Of a DNA stretch of 39,000 nt, positions 26,252 to 36,468 are shown piece after piece. The notes below the pieces were generated by a model, which worked only from the letters and a program-made list of their open reading frames with translations, had not been told where the DNA came from and did no database searches. How positions within the stretch are numbered: position 1 is the first letter of the stretch; every line of letters starts with the position of its first letter. A program made the position numbers and the translations under genes. Source of the stretch: an uncultured Alistipes sp. (GTDB lineage Bacteria; Bacteroidota; Bacteroidia; Bacteroidales; Rikenellaceae). Location: assembly GCA_937880705.1 (NCBI GenBank), contig CALGRZ010000051.1, forward strand, positions 1 through 39,000, read 5' to 3'.

Positions 26252-28054
26252 ATGATAAAACTCGAAAATAGTATCAAGGAGCATATATACCAAGGCTTCC
26301 TGCGCATCTCGCGCCGTCTGACCAACGGTCAGGTGATGGCTCTTCTGGCCATCATCGTGGGTCTGGCAGCGGGCGTGGGTGCCTTTGTGTTCAATACTCT
26401 GCTACACTTCATTACCTACAGCCTCACCTCGTGGACACCTGCCGACCAGGCACAGTGGCTCTTCTTGGTCTACCCCTCGATAGGTATCATACTTGCCACG
26501 CTCTTTGTCAAGTATATCGTCAAGGATGGCATCTCGGAGGGTGTCACCCGCGTGCTCTATGCCATGTCGCGCAAGGACTCACGCATCGCGGGCCACAACT
26601 GCTGGACCTCGATCGTGGGTGGTGCCACAACCATCGGTTTTGGTGGTTCGGTAGGCCCCGAGGCACCTATCGTGCTCACGGGTGCCGCCATAGGCTCGAA
26701 CATCGGTAAGCTGGCAAGGCTCAACTACAAGAACATCACTCTGCTGCTCTGCTGCGGTGCCGGTGCTGCCGTGGCCGCCATCTTCAAGGCCCCGATCACC
26801 GGCGTGGTCTTCGTGCTGGAGATCCTCATGCTCGACATCACCTCGAAGTCGATCATCCCGCTGCTCATGGCCTCGGTTACGGCGACCATCACCTCGCTGG
26901 TGCTGCACGGCTTCAGCCCCATCTATGCCGTGACACTCTCCGAGGGCGACATGTTCCAGGTGTGGCAGATACCGCTCTTCGTGCTGCTCGGAGGTTTCTG
27001 TGGCATTATGGCCTACTACTTTACGTCGGTCAACTCGAAGGTCGGCGGCTTCTACAACTCGATAAAGAGCCAATACCGCAAGTGGGCCTACGCAGGCATC
27101 TCGCTCGGTGTGCTGATGTTCATCTTCCCGCCCCTCTATGGTGAGGGTCATAACGGCTTTATGACGCTGATGAAGGGTGACACGGAGGCTCTGTTCGACA
27201 ATACGCTCTTCTACAGCTTCAGCCAGTCGGACTGGTTTCTTATCATCTACCTCATCGCCATCATGCTCTTCAAGGTTGTGGCCATGGCTACGACCAACGC
27301 AGCAGGTGGTGTGGGTGGTACCTTCGCACCCTCACTCTTCGTGGGTGCCTTCGCCGGTGCCACCATCGCTGTGATATGCCGCTCGGTATTCGGTCTGGAG
27401 GTGTCGATCACCTCGTTTACGCTGGTGGGCATGGCAGGTGTCATGTCGGGCGTGATGAAGGCACCGCTAACGGCCATCTTCCTTATCGCCGAGCTCTCGA
27501 GTGGCTACGGACTCTTCATCCCGCTGATGATCGTGTCGTGCATCGCCTTTGCCGTTAACTATGGTCTTGACCGCGACTCGATATACACCAAGCAGCTGCG
27601 CATGCGTGGCGAGCTGCTATCGCACGACAAGGACTCGTCGGCACTTGTATTCCTGCGCCTCGACGAGCTTATGGAGAGCGACTTCATACGTCTGCGCGAG
27701 GGTATTACCCTTGGCGACGTGGTCAACATCATCTCCAACGCCCGCCGCAACATCTTCCCCGTGCTGGACAATGGTGGCCACCTGCTGGGCATCGTGCAGC
27801 TCGACGACCTGCGCCGCGACATGTTCGACAGGGATAAGTGGCCGCGCTCGATCATGCACTACATGGTGCAGCCCCCCGACCGTATCCTCGAGCATGAGCA
27901 GATACAGAGCATCATGCCCCGCTTCGAGCAGGCAAACACCTGGATGCTGCCCGTGGTGGATAAGCAGAACAAGTATCTCGGCTTTATCTCGAAGTCGCGA
28001 ATATTGAACTCATACCGCGAGGCCCTGGTGAACATCACCCAGGCCGATGATTAA
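26252..28054 (+). CDS. ClC-family chloride channel/antiporter with CBS domains
   Basis: A 600-residue membrane protein with the ClC core (about 25-445) and a C-terminal pair of CBS domains (about 465-595). The selectivity/gating motif GSVGPEAP at 132-139 retains the gating glutamate (Glu137). Other ClC landmarks are NAAGGVGGTFAPSLFVGA (the GxFxP motif) and MAGVMSGVMKAPLTAIFLIAEL. The CBS tail suggests control by adenine nucleotides. Whether it is a channel or a Cl-/H+ exchanger cannot be told here. Confidence 0.93.
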   Translation: MIKLENSIKEHIYQGFLRISRRLTNGQVMALLAIIVGLAAGVGAFVFNTLLHFITYSLTSWTPADQAQWLFLVYPSIGIILATLFVKYIVKDGISEGVTRVLYAMSRKDSRIAGHNCWTSIVGGATTIGFGGSVGPEAPIVLTGAAIGSNIGKLARLNYKNITLLLCCGAGAAVAAIFKAPITGVVFVLEILMLDITSKSIIPLLMASVTATITSLVLHGFSPIYAVTLSEGDMFQVWQIPLFVLLGGFCGIMAYYFTSVNSKVGGFYNSIKSQYRKWAYAGISLGVLMFIFPPLYGEGHNGFMTLMKGDTEALFDNTLFYSFSQSDWFLIIYLIAIMLFKVVAMATTNAAGGVGGTFAPSLFVGAFAGATIAVICRSVFGLEVSITSFTLVGMAGVMSGVMKAPLTAIFLIAELSSGYGLFIPLMIVSCIAFAVNYGLDRDSIYTKQLRMRGELLSHDKDSSALVFLRLDELMESDFIRLREGITLGDVVNIISNARRNIFPVLDNGGHLLGIVQLDDLRRDMFDRDKWPRSIMHYMVQPPDRILEHEQIQSIMPRFEQANTWMLPVVDKQNKYLGFISKSRILNSYREALVNITQADD

Positions 28055-28105
28055 CCTCGCACGACACACTATTTAGGAATAAAACTGAAAACGAAAAAAT
28101 AGATT

Positions 28106-29203
28106 ATGGCTTTACAATGTGGTATCGTAGGTCTTCCCAATGTGGGTAAGTCTACCCTATTCAACTGTCTGTCGAATGCTCGCGCACAGGCCGCGAACTT
28201 CCCCTTCTGCACCATCGAGCCCAACGTGGGCGTGATTACCGTACCCGACGAGCGACTGATGAAGCTCGCCGAGATAGACAACCCCAAGCGCGTGGTGCCC
28301 ACCACCATCGAGATTGTCGACATCGCCGGTCTGGTCAAGGGTGCCTCAAAGGGTGAGGGTCTGGGCAATAAGTTCCTGGCCAACATCCGCAACACCAACG
28401 CCATCATCCACGTTCTGCGCTGCTTCGAGAATGAGAATATCACCCATGTCGACGGCACTGTTGACCCCGTGCGCGACAAGGGCATCATCGACACCGAGCT
28501 GCAGCTCAAAGATCTGGAGACCATCGAGAACCGTATCGGCAAGTGCCAGAAGCAGGCTACGGCGGGCGACAAGAACGCCAAGCGTCAGTACGACATCCTC
28601 TGCCGCTACAAGGAGGCTCTGGAGCAGGGTCTTTCGGCCCGCACCGTGGAGCTCACGGCCGAGGAGCGCAAGTCGGTATGGGATTTGAACCTGCTCACCG
28701 ACAAGCCCGTGCTCTACGTCTGCAACGTCGACGAGGCCGCAGCCGTGACGGGCAATGCCCACACCGAGGCGGTGAGGGCAGCCATCAAGGATGAGCACGC
28801 CGAGATGCTTATCGTAGCAGCCTCGGCCGAGGCCGACATTGCCGAGCTGGAGACCTACGAGGAGCGACAGATGTTCCTTCAGGATATGGGCCTCGAGGAG
28901 TCGGGCGTGAGCCGTCTTATCAAGGCTGCATACCGTCTTCTCGACCTGCAGACCTTCTTCACCACGGGTGCCGACGAGAGCCGCGCATGGACCTTCCGCC
29001 GTGGCATGAAGGCCCCCGAGACCGCAGGTATCATCCACACCGACTTCGAGCGTGGTTTTATCCGTGCCGAGGTTATCAAGTATGCCGACTATGTGGAGCT
29101 CGGCTCGGAGCGTGCCTGCCGCGATGTCGGTAAGATCGGCATCGAGGGTAAGGAGTACACCGTCGAGGATGGCGACATCATGCACTTCCTGTTTAACGTA
29201 TAA
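28106..29203 (+). CDS. ychF: Redox-regulated ATPase YchF (Obg family)
   Basis: A 365-residue translation-factor-like P-loop NTPase (OLA1/YchF). G1 is GLPNVGKST (residues 9-17), the switch region NFPFCTIEPNVG, G3 DIAGLVKGAS, and the G4 position reads CNVDE, the N-x-x-E form that gives YchF its preference for ATP over GTP. The coiled-coil insert follows (about 130-200), then the C-terminal TGS domain with TGADESRAWTFRRG and YTVEDGDIMHFLFNV. It binds ribosomes and is tied to oxidative stress responses in other bacteria. The A-rich leader (28076-28105) is typical of initiation in this phylum. Confidence 0.97.
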   Translation: MALQCGIVGLPNVGKSTLFNCLSNARAQAANFPFCTIEPNVGVITVPDERLMKLAEIDNPKRVVPTTIEIVDIAGLVKGASKGEGLGNKFLANIRNTNAIIHVLRCFENENITHVDGTVDPVRDKGIIDTELQLKDLETIENRIGKCQKQATAGDKNAKRQYDILCRYKEALEQGLSARTVELTAEERKSVWDLNLLTDKPVLYVCNVDEAAAVTGNAHTEAVRAAIKDEHAEMLIVAASAEADIAELETYEERQMFLQDMGLEESGVSRLIKAAYRLLDLQTFFTTGADESRAWTFRRGMKAPETAGIIHTDFERGFIRAEVIKYADYVELGSERACRDVGKIGIEGKEYTVEDGDIMHFLFNV

Positions 29204-29222
29204 CACATAACTCAGAACAACC

Positions 29223-29966
29223 ATGAACAACCTTTGGAGATATATCATCGTAGCCTCGGCCGTGGTCCTCTCGGCCATGGTGCTTGCTGCGGCCTACACG
29301 CAGCGCGCGAGGATGAACACAGGCACCATCACCGTCACCGGCCTTGGTGAGACGGAGTTCACCTCCGACATCATCGTCGTGAAGGGCAACATCTCGCTCG
29401 AGAGTCAGGATGCCGGCGAGGGCTACCGCCTTATGGAGCAGAACCGCAACAAGGTCATCAAGTTCCTCAAGGAGCATGGTGTGGACGAGCAGAACGTCTC
29501 GTTCGACATGCTCTCGACCTACGAGCAGACCGAGTCACTCTATCAGGATGGCAAGTATATAGGCGAGCGTTTTGCCGGCTACAGCCTCACGCAGGCCTAC
29601 ACCATCGAGAGTAGCGATGTGGAGAGCGTCGAGGCCGCCGCCCGCGAGCTCTCGTCACTCATCACCGAGGGTATCGACATCAAGGTCTACAACCCCATGT
29701 ACTACTACTCGGGTCTGGAGAGCGTCAAGCTCGACCTGCTGGCTGCGGCTGCGGCCGATGCCCGTGAGCGAGCACTGAAGATTGCCCAGAGCTCGGAGGC
29801 CAAGCTCGGCGAGCTGGCCATGTCGCGTGCCGGTGTCTTCCAGATCACCGCCGCTACGGGCGATGAGGAGTTCTCGGCAGGAGGCTCGTTCAACCTATCA
29901 TCACGCGAGAAGAAGGCTCGCGTAACGGTGCGCTCGGAGTATAAGATCGCACGCATGCACAAGTAA
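29223..29966 (+). CDS. SIMPL (DUF541) domain protein
   Basis: A 247-residue protein with one N-terminal membrane segment or uncleaved signal (about 5-26), then a SIMPL/DUF541 domain over the rest: [27 protein letters not shown] at the front, a helix pair, and [37 protein letters not shown], the A-R-x-x-A-x-x-x-A pattern of the family, followed by the closing strand [16 protein letters not shown] proteins (BP26/YggE type) form periplasmic oligomers; YggE is linked to oxidative stress tolerance. It lies 19 bases after ychF and 26 before gltX. Confidence 0.9.
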   Translation: MNNLWRYIIVASAVVLSAMVLAAAYTQRARMNTGTITVTGLGETEFTSDIIVVKGNISLESQDAGEGYRLMEQNRNKVIKFLKEHGVDEQNVSFDMLSTYEQTESLYQDGKYIGERFAGYSLTQAYTIESSDVESVEAAARELSSLITEGIDIKVYNPMYYYSGLESVKLDLLAAAAADARERALKIAQSSEAKLGELAMSRAGVFQITAATGDEEFSAGGSFNLSSREKKARVTVRSEYKIARMHK

Positions 29967-29992
29967 TCGTAACAACTAAAACCATAGATATT

Positions 29993-31525
29993 ATGTCACA
30001 AGAAGTTCGTGTACGCTTTGCGCCCAGCCCCACGGGCCCGCTGCATATCGGCGGTGTGCGCACAGCCCTTTATAACTACCTTTTTGCACGCCGTCACGGC
30101 GGCAAGATGATCCTGCGTATCGAGGATACCGACTCGCAGCGTTTTGTACCCGGTGCCGAGGAGTATATCATCGAGTCACTGAAGTGGTGCGGCATCGAGA
30201 TTGACGAGGGCGTAGGCGTGGGAGGCCCCCATGCGCCCTACCGTCAGAGTGAGCGACGCGACATCTACCTCAAGTATGCCAAGCAGCTGGTTGATGCCGG
30301 CTGGGCATACTACGCCTTTGACACCCCCGAGGAGCTGGATACCCTGCGCAAGGAGGCCGAGCTGGCGGGTAAGACCTTTGCCTACAACTACGAGGTGCGC
30401 GAGAAGCTGCCCACCTCACTCTCGCTCTCGGCCGAGGAGGTCGAGGCACGCATTGCACGCGGTGATCAGTGGGTGGTACGCTTCAAGATGCCCGAGAACG
30501 AGGTTGTAGCCATGGATGACCTTATCCGTGGCCATGTGGAGGTGAACACCTCGACGCTCGACGACAAGGTGCTCTACAAGTCGGCCGATGCACTGCCCAC
30601 ATACCACCTCGCCAACATCGTCGATGACCACCTCATGGTCATCTCGCATGTCATCCGCGGTGAGGAGTGGCTGCCGTCGCTGCCCCTGCACTACCTGCTC
30701 TATCGCGCCTTCGGCTGGGAGGATACACGTCCCCAGTTTGCCCACCTGCCCCTGTTGCTTAAGCCTACGGGTGGCGGTAAGCTCTCGAAGCGCGATGGCG
30801 ACAAGATGGGCTTCCCGGTCTTCCCCCTCTTCTGGACATCTCCCACGGGCGACACGGCGCGTGGCTACCGCGAGGATGGCTACCTGGCCGAGGCCTTCAT
30901 CAATATGTTGGCTCTGCTGGGCTGGAACCCCGGCACGGAGCAGGAGATCTTCTCTATGCAGGAGCTTATCGACAGCTTCTCGTTGGAGCGCGTGTCGAAG
31001 GCCGGCGCACGTTTCCAGCCCGACAAGGCAAAGTGGTTCAATGCGCAGTATATGCACTCGCTCAACGCCTCACAGCTCGCCACCATCTACCAGCCCATCC
31101 TTCGTGCCCACGGCATCGAGGTTAGCGACGAGCTTGCAGGCAAGGCCGCAGATATAATGAAGGAGCGTATGACCCTCACCACCGATATGTGGGATCTGAC
31201 CTCGTTCTTCTTTGTTGCACCGACGGAGTATGAGGAGAAGCTCGCGAAGAAGCAGTGGAAGGGCGACAATCCCTCGATGCTTCTCAAGCTCAAGGAGTTG
31301 CTCTCAACCATCGAGGACTTCTCGAAGGAGAATACCGAGGCTGTGGTTAAGCCTTGGATCGAGGCTAACGGCTACTCTGTAGGTCAGGTGATGAACACGC
31401 TGCGTCTTGCGCTGGTGGGTGCCGGCAAGGGCCCGGGCATGTATGACGTGACGGAGTTTATCGGCCGCGAGGAGTGCATAAAGCGTATCGATAGCCTTAT
31501 CGCCAACCTTAAACCCGTGGAGTAA
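29993..31525 (+). CDS. gltX: Glutamyl-tRNA synthetase
   Basis: A 510-residue class I synthetase. The HIGH-type motif is HIGG (18-21) in [14 protein letters not shown], and KMSKS is KLSKR (263-267) followed by an insertion [19 protein letters not shown] (43-50) and [24 protein letters not shown] complete the catalytic core; the C-terminal anticodon-binding part is all alpha. I cannot tell from sequence alone whether it is strictly discriminating for tRNA-Glu. The stop codon overlaps the galM start by one base. Confidence 0.96.
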   Translation: MSQEVRVRFAPSPTGPLHIGGVRTALYNYLFARRHGGKMILRIEDTDSQRFVPGAEEYIIESLKWCGIEIDEGVGVGGPHAPYRQSERRDIYLKYAKQLVDAGWAYYAFDTPEELDTLRKEAELAGKTFAYNYEVREKLPTSLSLSAEEVEARIARGDQWVVRFKMPENEVVAMDDLIRGHVEVNTSTLDDKVLYKSADALPTYHLANIVDDHLMVISHVIRGEEWLPSLPLHYLLYRAFGWEDTRPQFAHLPLLLKPTGGGKLSKRDGDKMGFPVFPLFWTSPTGDTARGYREDGYLAEAFINMLALLGWNPGTEQEIFSMQELIDSFSLERVSKAGARFQPDKAKWFNAQYMHSLNASQLATIYQPILRAHGIEVSDELAGKAADIMKERMTLTTDMWDLTSFFFVAPTEYEEKLAKKQWKGDNPSMLLKLKELLSTIEDFSKENTEAVVKPWIEANGYSVGQVMNTLRLALVGAGKGPGMYDVTEFIGREECIKRIDSLIANLKPVE

Positions 31526-32580
31526 TGGAGATCTTACAGCATGTGTGGGGCTCGACACCCGAGGGTGAGGGCATCATACTATATACCATGCGCAACAGCC
31601 GCGGCTCGGAGCTTCAGCTCTGCAACGTGGGTGCCGCCATCGTAGGTGTCAAGTTTGCCGACCGCAACGGCACCATTGAGGATGTAGCCCTTGGCTACCG
31701 CGATGCCGAGAGCTACTTTGGCGACGGTGCCGCAAGTGGCAAGAGCGTGGGCCGTGTGGCAGGACGTATCGCACGCGGCATGATGAGTGTCGACGGCGTG
31801 GACTACCGCCTCGAGGTTAACAATGGCCCCAACCACCTACACGGTGGCAGCAAGGGCTTTGCCAACTGCTACTGGGAGGGTCGCGTGGAGACCAACCGCG
31901 TGGTATTCTCGCGCATATCCGAGGATATGGAGCAGGGCTACCCCGGAGAGCTGGTTGTGGAGGCTGTGTACGACTTCGATGATGACGACCAGATTGTCAT
32001 TACCTACCTGGCCAAGAGCAACAAGACCACGGTGGTCAACCTCACGAACCACGTCTACTGGAACCTCCACGGCGAGGGCTCCGAGAAGAGCATCCTCGAC
32101 CATGATCTACGCCTCAACTGCTCGGAGGTATTGGAGATGGATGCCGTGCAGATACCTACCGGCAAGCTGCTCGATGTGAAGTCTACACCGCTGGACTTCA
32201 CCTCATGGCGCAGGTTTGGCGACGACATCAACTCCGACTTCAACAACATCAGCACCTTCCGTGGCTACGACCACTGCTTCAAGGTCGATGGCTGGCAGAA
32301 GAACATCCTCCAGGAGGTGGGTGAGCTGCGCTGCGAGGCTACGGGACGTAAGGTTACCATACTCTCGTCACAGCCCGCCGCAGTGCTCTACACGGGTAAC
32401 TGGCTGGCCGGTGGCTGCCCCCTGACCAAGTCATCGAAGCGTTACGACGACTACGCAGGTGTGGCCATCGAGTGTCAGGCCTTCAGCGATGCGGTACACC
32501 ACCCCCACTTCCCCTCTATCGAGCTTAAGGCTGATGAGCTCTACTGCCAGAAGATTGTCTTCCGATTGGGCACCTTCTAA
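31525..32580 (+). CDS. galM: Aldose 1-epimerase (galactose mutarotase)
   Basis: A 351-residue cytosolic mutarotase interconverting alpha and beta anomers of galactose or glucose. Catalytic positions are visible: NNGPNHLHGG with His106, NLTNHVYWNLHG with His176, and GVAIECQAF with Glu316, the general base; GRVAGRIARG holds the substrate-contacting arginine. No signal peptide is present, unlike some Bacteroidota mutarotases. It overlaps gltX by one base, an unusual pairing of sugar metabolism with tRNA charging, and ends 24 bases before a strong terminator. Confidence 0.95.
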   Translation: MEILQHVWGSTPEGEGIILYTMRNSRGSELQLCNVGAAIVGVKFADRNGTIEDVALGYRDAESYFGDGAASGKSVGRVAGRIARGMMSVDGVDYRLEVNNGPNHLHGGSKGFANCYWEGRVETNRVVFSRISEDMEQGYPGELVVEAVYDFDDDDQIVITYLAKSNKTTVVNLTNHVYWNLHGEGSEKSILDHDLRLNCSEVLEMDAVQIPTGKLLDVKSTPLDFTSWRRFGDDINSDFNNISTFRGYDHCFKVDGWQKNILQEVGELRCEATGRKVTILSSQPAAVLYTGNWLAGGCPLTKSSKRYDDYAGVAIECQAFSDAVHHPHFPSIELKADELYCQKIVFRLGTF

Positions 32581-32604
32581 TCGAGCTATACCAATATAAA
32601 ATAA

Positions 32605-32639
32605 AACATCGCCTATGTAGGTGATGTTTTGTTTTTTTT
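32605..32639 (+). terminator. Intrinsic terminator after galM
   Basis: AACATCGCC (32605-32613) pairs with GGTGATGTT (32620-32628), one G-U pair, around the loop TATGTA, followed by TTGTTTTTTTT. A textbook plus-strand terminator closing the gltX-galM transcript. Confidence 0.93.
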
Positions 32640-32642
32640 AAG

Positions 32643-32650
32643 TATATTTG
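32643..32650 (+). promoter_or_regulatory. -7 element upstream of the subtilisin-like gene
   Basis: TATATTTG is an exact -7 match, 41 bases before the ATG at 32692 and just past the galM terminator. The position 20 bases upstream is occupied by the terminator stem and has no TTTG, so the -33 box is poor. Confidence 0.55.
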
Positions 32651-32691
32651 TAGGTCAATGAGAAGATAAGGAATTACTAAAACTACCTACT

Positions 32692-34578
32692 ATGAATAGA
32701 TTCTTCTACGTCGCCTCGGCACTGCTGCTTCTTACGGCGTGTATCAAGGACGATGTTGGCCAGATTACCCCACCTGCGGAGTCGAGCCACAAGATTCGCA
32801 ACTACCGCGAGGATGCTACTCGTGGCCAGCTGATGGTGCGTCTGAGTGCCGAGGCGGGGCCGCTCACAAGCATCTCGCTTATGGGTCATGACATCGAGCT
32901 GATGCCCATGTTTGGCCGCTGGGATACCAGCGAGCTGGGCCGCTGGGTGGTAGCCCGCTTTGATACCTCGCTCGACCTTACGAAGGTGGCCGAGGAGCTT
33001 GCTGCGGATAGCCGTGTCGAGATTGTGGAGTACAGCTACACGATCTACAACGTCAAGCCCATGCGCCTCGACAGGCCAGTCAACCGCCCCGAGCCCACAC
33101 GCTCGGTGGAGTACCCCTTCGACGACCCCGAGCTGCCGTGGCAGTGGCACTACTACAACGATGGCTCGCTCAGCGAGGATGCTACGGCAGGTGCCGACAT
33201 CAACCTGCTCGAGGCGTGGAAGTACACGGCCGGTGACCCGCGCATCATCGTAGCGGTGGTCGACGGTGGCATCATGAGCGACCACCCCGACCTTGCAGCA
33301 AACATGTGGGTCAACACTGCCGAGGCCGAGGGTTCGCCGGGCATCGACGATGATCAGAACGGCTATATTGACGACATCCACGGCTACAACTTCGTCACCA
33401 TGCAGGGCACCATCAAAGCCGATATGCACGGCACACACGTTGCCGGCACCATAGCTGCGGTTAACAACAACGGATATGCCGTGTCGGGCATTGCCGGAGG
33501 CACGGGCAATGACGATGGCGTAAAGCTGATGTCGTGCCAGATCTTCGATGGCGAGGATGGCTGCCAGCCATGGCAGATAGCCGCCGCCTTCAAGTACGCA
33601 GCCGACAACGGTGCGGTCATACTCAACAACTCGTGGGGCTATGCCGATGGCGCGTATGGCAGCGATGCCACCTTTGGCGAATTTCACTCGGTGCTGAAGG
33701 ATGCGATGCTCTACTTCACCGAAAATGCCGGCCTGGAGGGCCTTATCGACGGTGGCGTAGCGATCTTCGCTGCCGGCAACGGCACCTACCCCATGCCTAA
33801 CTACCCGGGTGCCTACTACGACTATATATGTGTCACGGCTATGGCAGCCAACTACAACGCCACATACTACACCAACTATGGCGATGGCGCAAATATATGT
33901 GCACCGGGTGGCGATACGATCTACGGCACGATCATGGGTATCTCGTCAACATCTACCGACCTCACCTATGGCTACGAGTACCAGCAGGGCACCTCGATGG
34001 CAACGCCCCACGTCTCGGGCGCGGCAGCTCTGGGCTTGTCCTACGCCCTCAAGAGGGGCTACTCGTTTACCGCCCGCGAGTTCCGCAACCTTATAGTCAC
34101 CTCGGTACACGACATCAACCCCTACCAGACGGGCACACGCCTTGCCTACGACTATAAGACGGGTACGTTCTACGATCTCGACCTCACGCCCTACTATGGC
34201 AACCTTGGTGGCGGATACCTCGATGCCCACCTGCTACTCATGCAGATCGAGGGCACACCCTGCGTCTACTTCACCACGGGCGAGGAGGCACTGCTCTCGC
34301 TCGACGAGTACTTCGGCGATGGTGTCGAGCACCTCACCATCAAGCGTATCACCCTCACCGACGAGGTACGCACCGCACTGGGCATCACCACCGACCCCAC
34401 CATCGAGAACGGTAAGCTCAAGATACGTTGCTCGAAGCCGGGCTCGGGCCGCATCACCATCTCGGCGATTGTCGGAGGTGATATTGTAGGCGGCAGCCTG
34501 ATGGGAGGCATGGAGGTGAGCCGCGAGATAGAGATGGTTGTACGTCAGGCCAAGGCCTCGAATGGAGGATGGTTCTAA
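32692..34578 (+). CDS. Subtilisin-like S8 serine peptidase, lipoprotein
   Basis: A 628-residue lipoprotein (lipobox LTAC, Cys17). After a propeptide-like N-terminal region (about 40-125), the S8 domain shows the catalytic triad Asp191 (VAVVDGG), His246 (HGTHVAG) and Ser435 (GTSMATPH), with oxyanion Asn363 (AGNGT) and the NNSWGYA strand. A beta-rich C-terminal domain of about 120 residues (from about 510) is of unknown type. All key residues are intact, so it should be active, anchored in the outer membrane. It is followed 12 bases later by another lipoprotein, probably co-transcribed and possibly a partner. Confidence 0.93.
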   Translation: MNRFFYVASALLLLTACIKDDVGQITPPAESSHKIRNYREDATRGQLMVRLSAEAGPLTSISLMGHDIELMPMFGRWDTSELGRWVVARFDTSLDLTKVAEELAADSRVEIVEYSYTIYNVKPMRLDRPVNRPEPTRSVEYPFDDPELPWQWHYYNDGSLSEDATAGADINLLEAWKYTAGDPRIIVAVVDGGIMSDHPDLAANMWVNTAEAEGSPGIDDDQNGYIDDIHGYNFVTMQGTIKADMHGTHVAGTIAAVNNNGYAVSGIAGGTGNDDGVKLMSCQIFDGEDGCQPWQIAAAFKYAADNGAVILNNSWGYADGAYGSDATFGEFHSVLKDAMLYFTENAGLEGLIDGGVAIFAAGNGTYPMPNYPGAYYDYICVTAMAANYNATYYTNYGDGANICAPGGDTIYGTIMGISSTSTDLTYGYEYQQGTSMATPHVSGAAALGLSYALKRGYSFTAREFRNLIVTSVHDINPYQTGTRLAYDYKTGTFYDLDLTPYYGNLGGGYLDAHLLLMQIEGTPCVYFTTGEEALLSLDEYFGDGVEHLTIKRITLTDEVRTALGITTDPTIENGKLKIRCSKPGSGRITISAIVGGDIVGGSLMGGMEVSREIEMVVRQAKASNGGWF

Positions 34579-34590
34579 ATTGAGAATACT

Positions 34591-36033
34591 ATGAGAAGAG
34601 CACTACATATTATCTACGCTGCCATGGCGACACTCGCCATGGTGTCGTGCGAGCAGCCGGAGGTTCAGCCCACCATTGATTTTAATTTCGGCACGGCCAC
34701 AGCCACAGTGGAGGAGCAGCGTGCGACCATCACTGCCGAGATACCCTACTATACGCTCGATGGTCAGATGATGACCAACGGCACAGTGTCGCTGGGCTAC
34801 CGCCTTGCCAACGCGCTTACTGCCGAGATCTCGGTTGTCGAGAGCTACACTCAAGAGGGCGACAAGCTGATCTTCACCCTCGAAGGCCTTATCCCCGAGA
34901 GCCAGTACAACGCCTACATCATCCTTGATGCCGGCAAGTATGGCAGTAGCATGAGCCCCGCTATAAGCTTCACCACCGAGCGACATATCCCCGTCTGCGC
35001 CATCGACTACACCTCAACTATCGAGGCGCGCGGCATCATAGCTACGCTCAAGCTCAACGACATAGCCTACAAGGCCGATGAGAGCCCCGTGGAGCTCACA
35101 TCACTCAAGGTGGAGTATGCGCCCAAGGGTAGCAACGAGTGGGTCGGCATAGAATTCGCCGGCAGCGACATCGAAGCGTCGAGCGTCGAGGTCACTCTGC
35201 CGGCACAGGGTAGCGACTACCTCGCCGAGATGAGCGACTACCGCTACCGCATCACCCTTACACCCCAGCAGAGTGAACTATCGCCCATCACCGGCGAGGA
35301 GCATAGCTTCACGACAACCCACTCCGTGATTACCGCCAGGATCTCTACCCCCGAGCTTACGATTAAGGATAACATGCTTGGTATCACCATCAACGATGTG
35401 GAGGTGCTCTACGACGGCGTGGCAGAGCTCGGCTATAAGGGTTATGTACACTATCGTGCACAGGGCAGCTCGGAGTGGAACAAGCGTGAGGTAGCAACCG
35501 ACAACAACACGCTACACCACACCATCATGCTCGCCTCGCTGAAGGAGGATACCACCTACGAGGTGCGTGGAGCCATTGTTGCGGGTGCTGCCAACAGCGA
35601 GCATCTATCGGAGGTGGCAACCATCACCACCCCCAAGAGCGAGGAGCCCCTACCCCCTGTGGTGGGTGGCGACACTACGTCGATAGCCGGCTGCTGGACA
35701 CTTACGCTCTGGCGTGGTGCAGAGCCTACGTTTGACATCTACATGGATATTTCGACCGATGGCTGTGTCACGCTCTACCAGCGCATGGAGAGCCGCCAGT
35801 GGGAGACCTTTGTGAGTGCCGCGGCCATTGAGGATGGCATAATCTCGGGTAGCTACACCGATGGTGTGGCATGGAGCACGTCGTATGGCGTTGTGGTGGA
35901 TGGCGACACGATGACCTGGACATCGACCCTCGACAGTGGCGATGTTTCGGTATATGAGCGTTGTGTGCTGCCCGACGAGATATTCCGAGCAGGTATGTTG
36001 AGCCTAACCATGCCGAGCAGCAGATTTCTCTAA
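34591..36033 (+). CDS. Lipoprotein with fibronectin-III-like repeats and lipocalin-like C-terminus
   Basis: A 480-residue lipoprotein (lipobox MVSC, Cys20). Three FN3-like beta-sandwich modules of about 100 residues follow, each closing in a T-x-Y-x...A-x-I/V...S-x-I/T-F-T-T-like strand (SQYNAYIILDAG...ISFTTE; YRYRITLTPQ...HSFTTT; TTYEVRGAIVAG...ATITTP). After a proline linker (EEPLPPVVGG) a different domain starts at SIAGCWTLTLWRG and alternates short strands to the end, resembling lipocalin-like DUF domains of Bacteroidota. No catalytic motif. Its position after the S8 peptidase suggests a surface partner or substrate. Confidence 0.82.
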   Translation: MRRALHIIYAAMATLAMVSCEQPEVQPTIDFNFGTATATVEEQRATITAEIPYYTLDGQMMTNGTVSLGYRLANALTAEISVVESYTQEGDKLIFTLEGLIPESQYNAYIILDAGKYGSSMSPAISFTTERHIPVCAIDYTSTIEARGIIATLKLNDIAYKADESPVELTSLKVEYAPKGSNEWVGIEFAGSDIEASSVEVTLPAQGSDYLAEMSDYRYRITLTPQQSELSPITGEEHSFTTTHSVITARISTPELTIKDNMLGITINDVEVLYDGVAELGYKGYVHYRAQGSSEWNKREVATDNNTLHHTIMLASLKEDTTYEVRGAIVAGAANSEHLSEVATITTPKSEEPLPPVVGGDTTSIAGCWTLTLWRGAEPTFDIYMDISTDGCVTLYQRMESRQWETFVSAAAIEDGIISGSYTDGVAWSTSYGVVVDGDTMTWTSTLDSGDVSVYERCVLPDEIFRAGMLSLTMPSSRFL

Positions 36034-36038
36034 AGACA

Positions 36039-36077
36039 TAAGGGGCTGTCCAACAAGCGTGTTGCGACAGCCCCTTA
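36039..36077. terminator. Convergent bidirectional terminator
   Basis: A perfect 12-base stem TAAGGGGCTGTC (36039-36050) / GACAGCCCCTTA (36066-36077) is extended by CAACA/TGTTG with one bulged base around the loop AGCG. It lies between the plus-strand lipoprotein stop (36033) and the minus-strand DUF486 stop (36100) and can serve both. T-runs are short on either side. Confidence 0.85.
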
Positions 36078-36099
36078 CGTTTAAAGCGGTTTGTGAGGG

Positions 36100-36468
36100 C
36101 TACTTTCTAAATATAAAGTAGACGGCCAGCACCAGACATGCAAATCCGGCCATGTGGTTCCAGCGCAGTGGGTCACCCTTGACGAAGAGCACCGCGAAGA
36201 GGGTAAATACCACCAGCGATATCACCTCCTGAATAACCTTGAGCTGCCACAGCGTAAAGGGGCCACCCAGCTCGGCACTGCCGATACGGTTTGCCGGCAC
36301 CTGAAAGCAGTACTCAAACAGGGCTATACCCCAGCTTAAGAGCACTATGGCCACTATGCCGTAACGCTCGAGGCGCGACTTAAAGGCGATGTGTCCATAC
36401 CATGCGAGGGTCATAAATACGTTTGAGCAGACCAGCAGAGCTATTGTCGATATTCCTTTGAACAACAT
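36100..36468 (-). CDS. DUF486 (DMT-like) small membrane protein
   Basis: A 122-residue protein with four predicted membrane helices (about 5-25, 36-52, 74-95, 103-120) and the family segment NVFMTLAWYGHIAF, ending WNHMAGFACLVLAVYFIFRK. This is the DUF486 family, annotated as DMT-related proteins of unknown transport activity. It is the only minus-strand gene in the right arm, convergent with the preceding lipoprotein. On the minus strand TATCTTCG (36498-36491) is a near-match to the -7 consensus ahead of it. Confidence 0.9.
   Translation of the reverse strand: MLFKGISTIALLVCSNVFMTLAWYGHIAFKSRLERYGIVAIVLLSWGIALFEYCFQVPANRIGSAELGGPFTLWQLKVIQEVISLVVFTLFAVLFVKGDPLRWNHMAGFACLVLAVYFIFRK

Noticed and set aside
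36039..36077. Long stem resembling the end of an insertion sequence
   Set aside because: No transposase, no target duplication and no partner repeat nearby; the site between two convergent genes fits a shared terminator.
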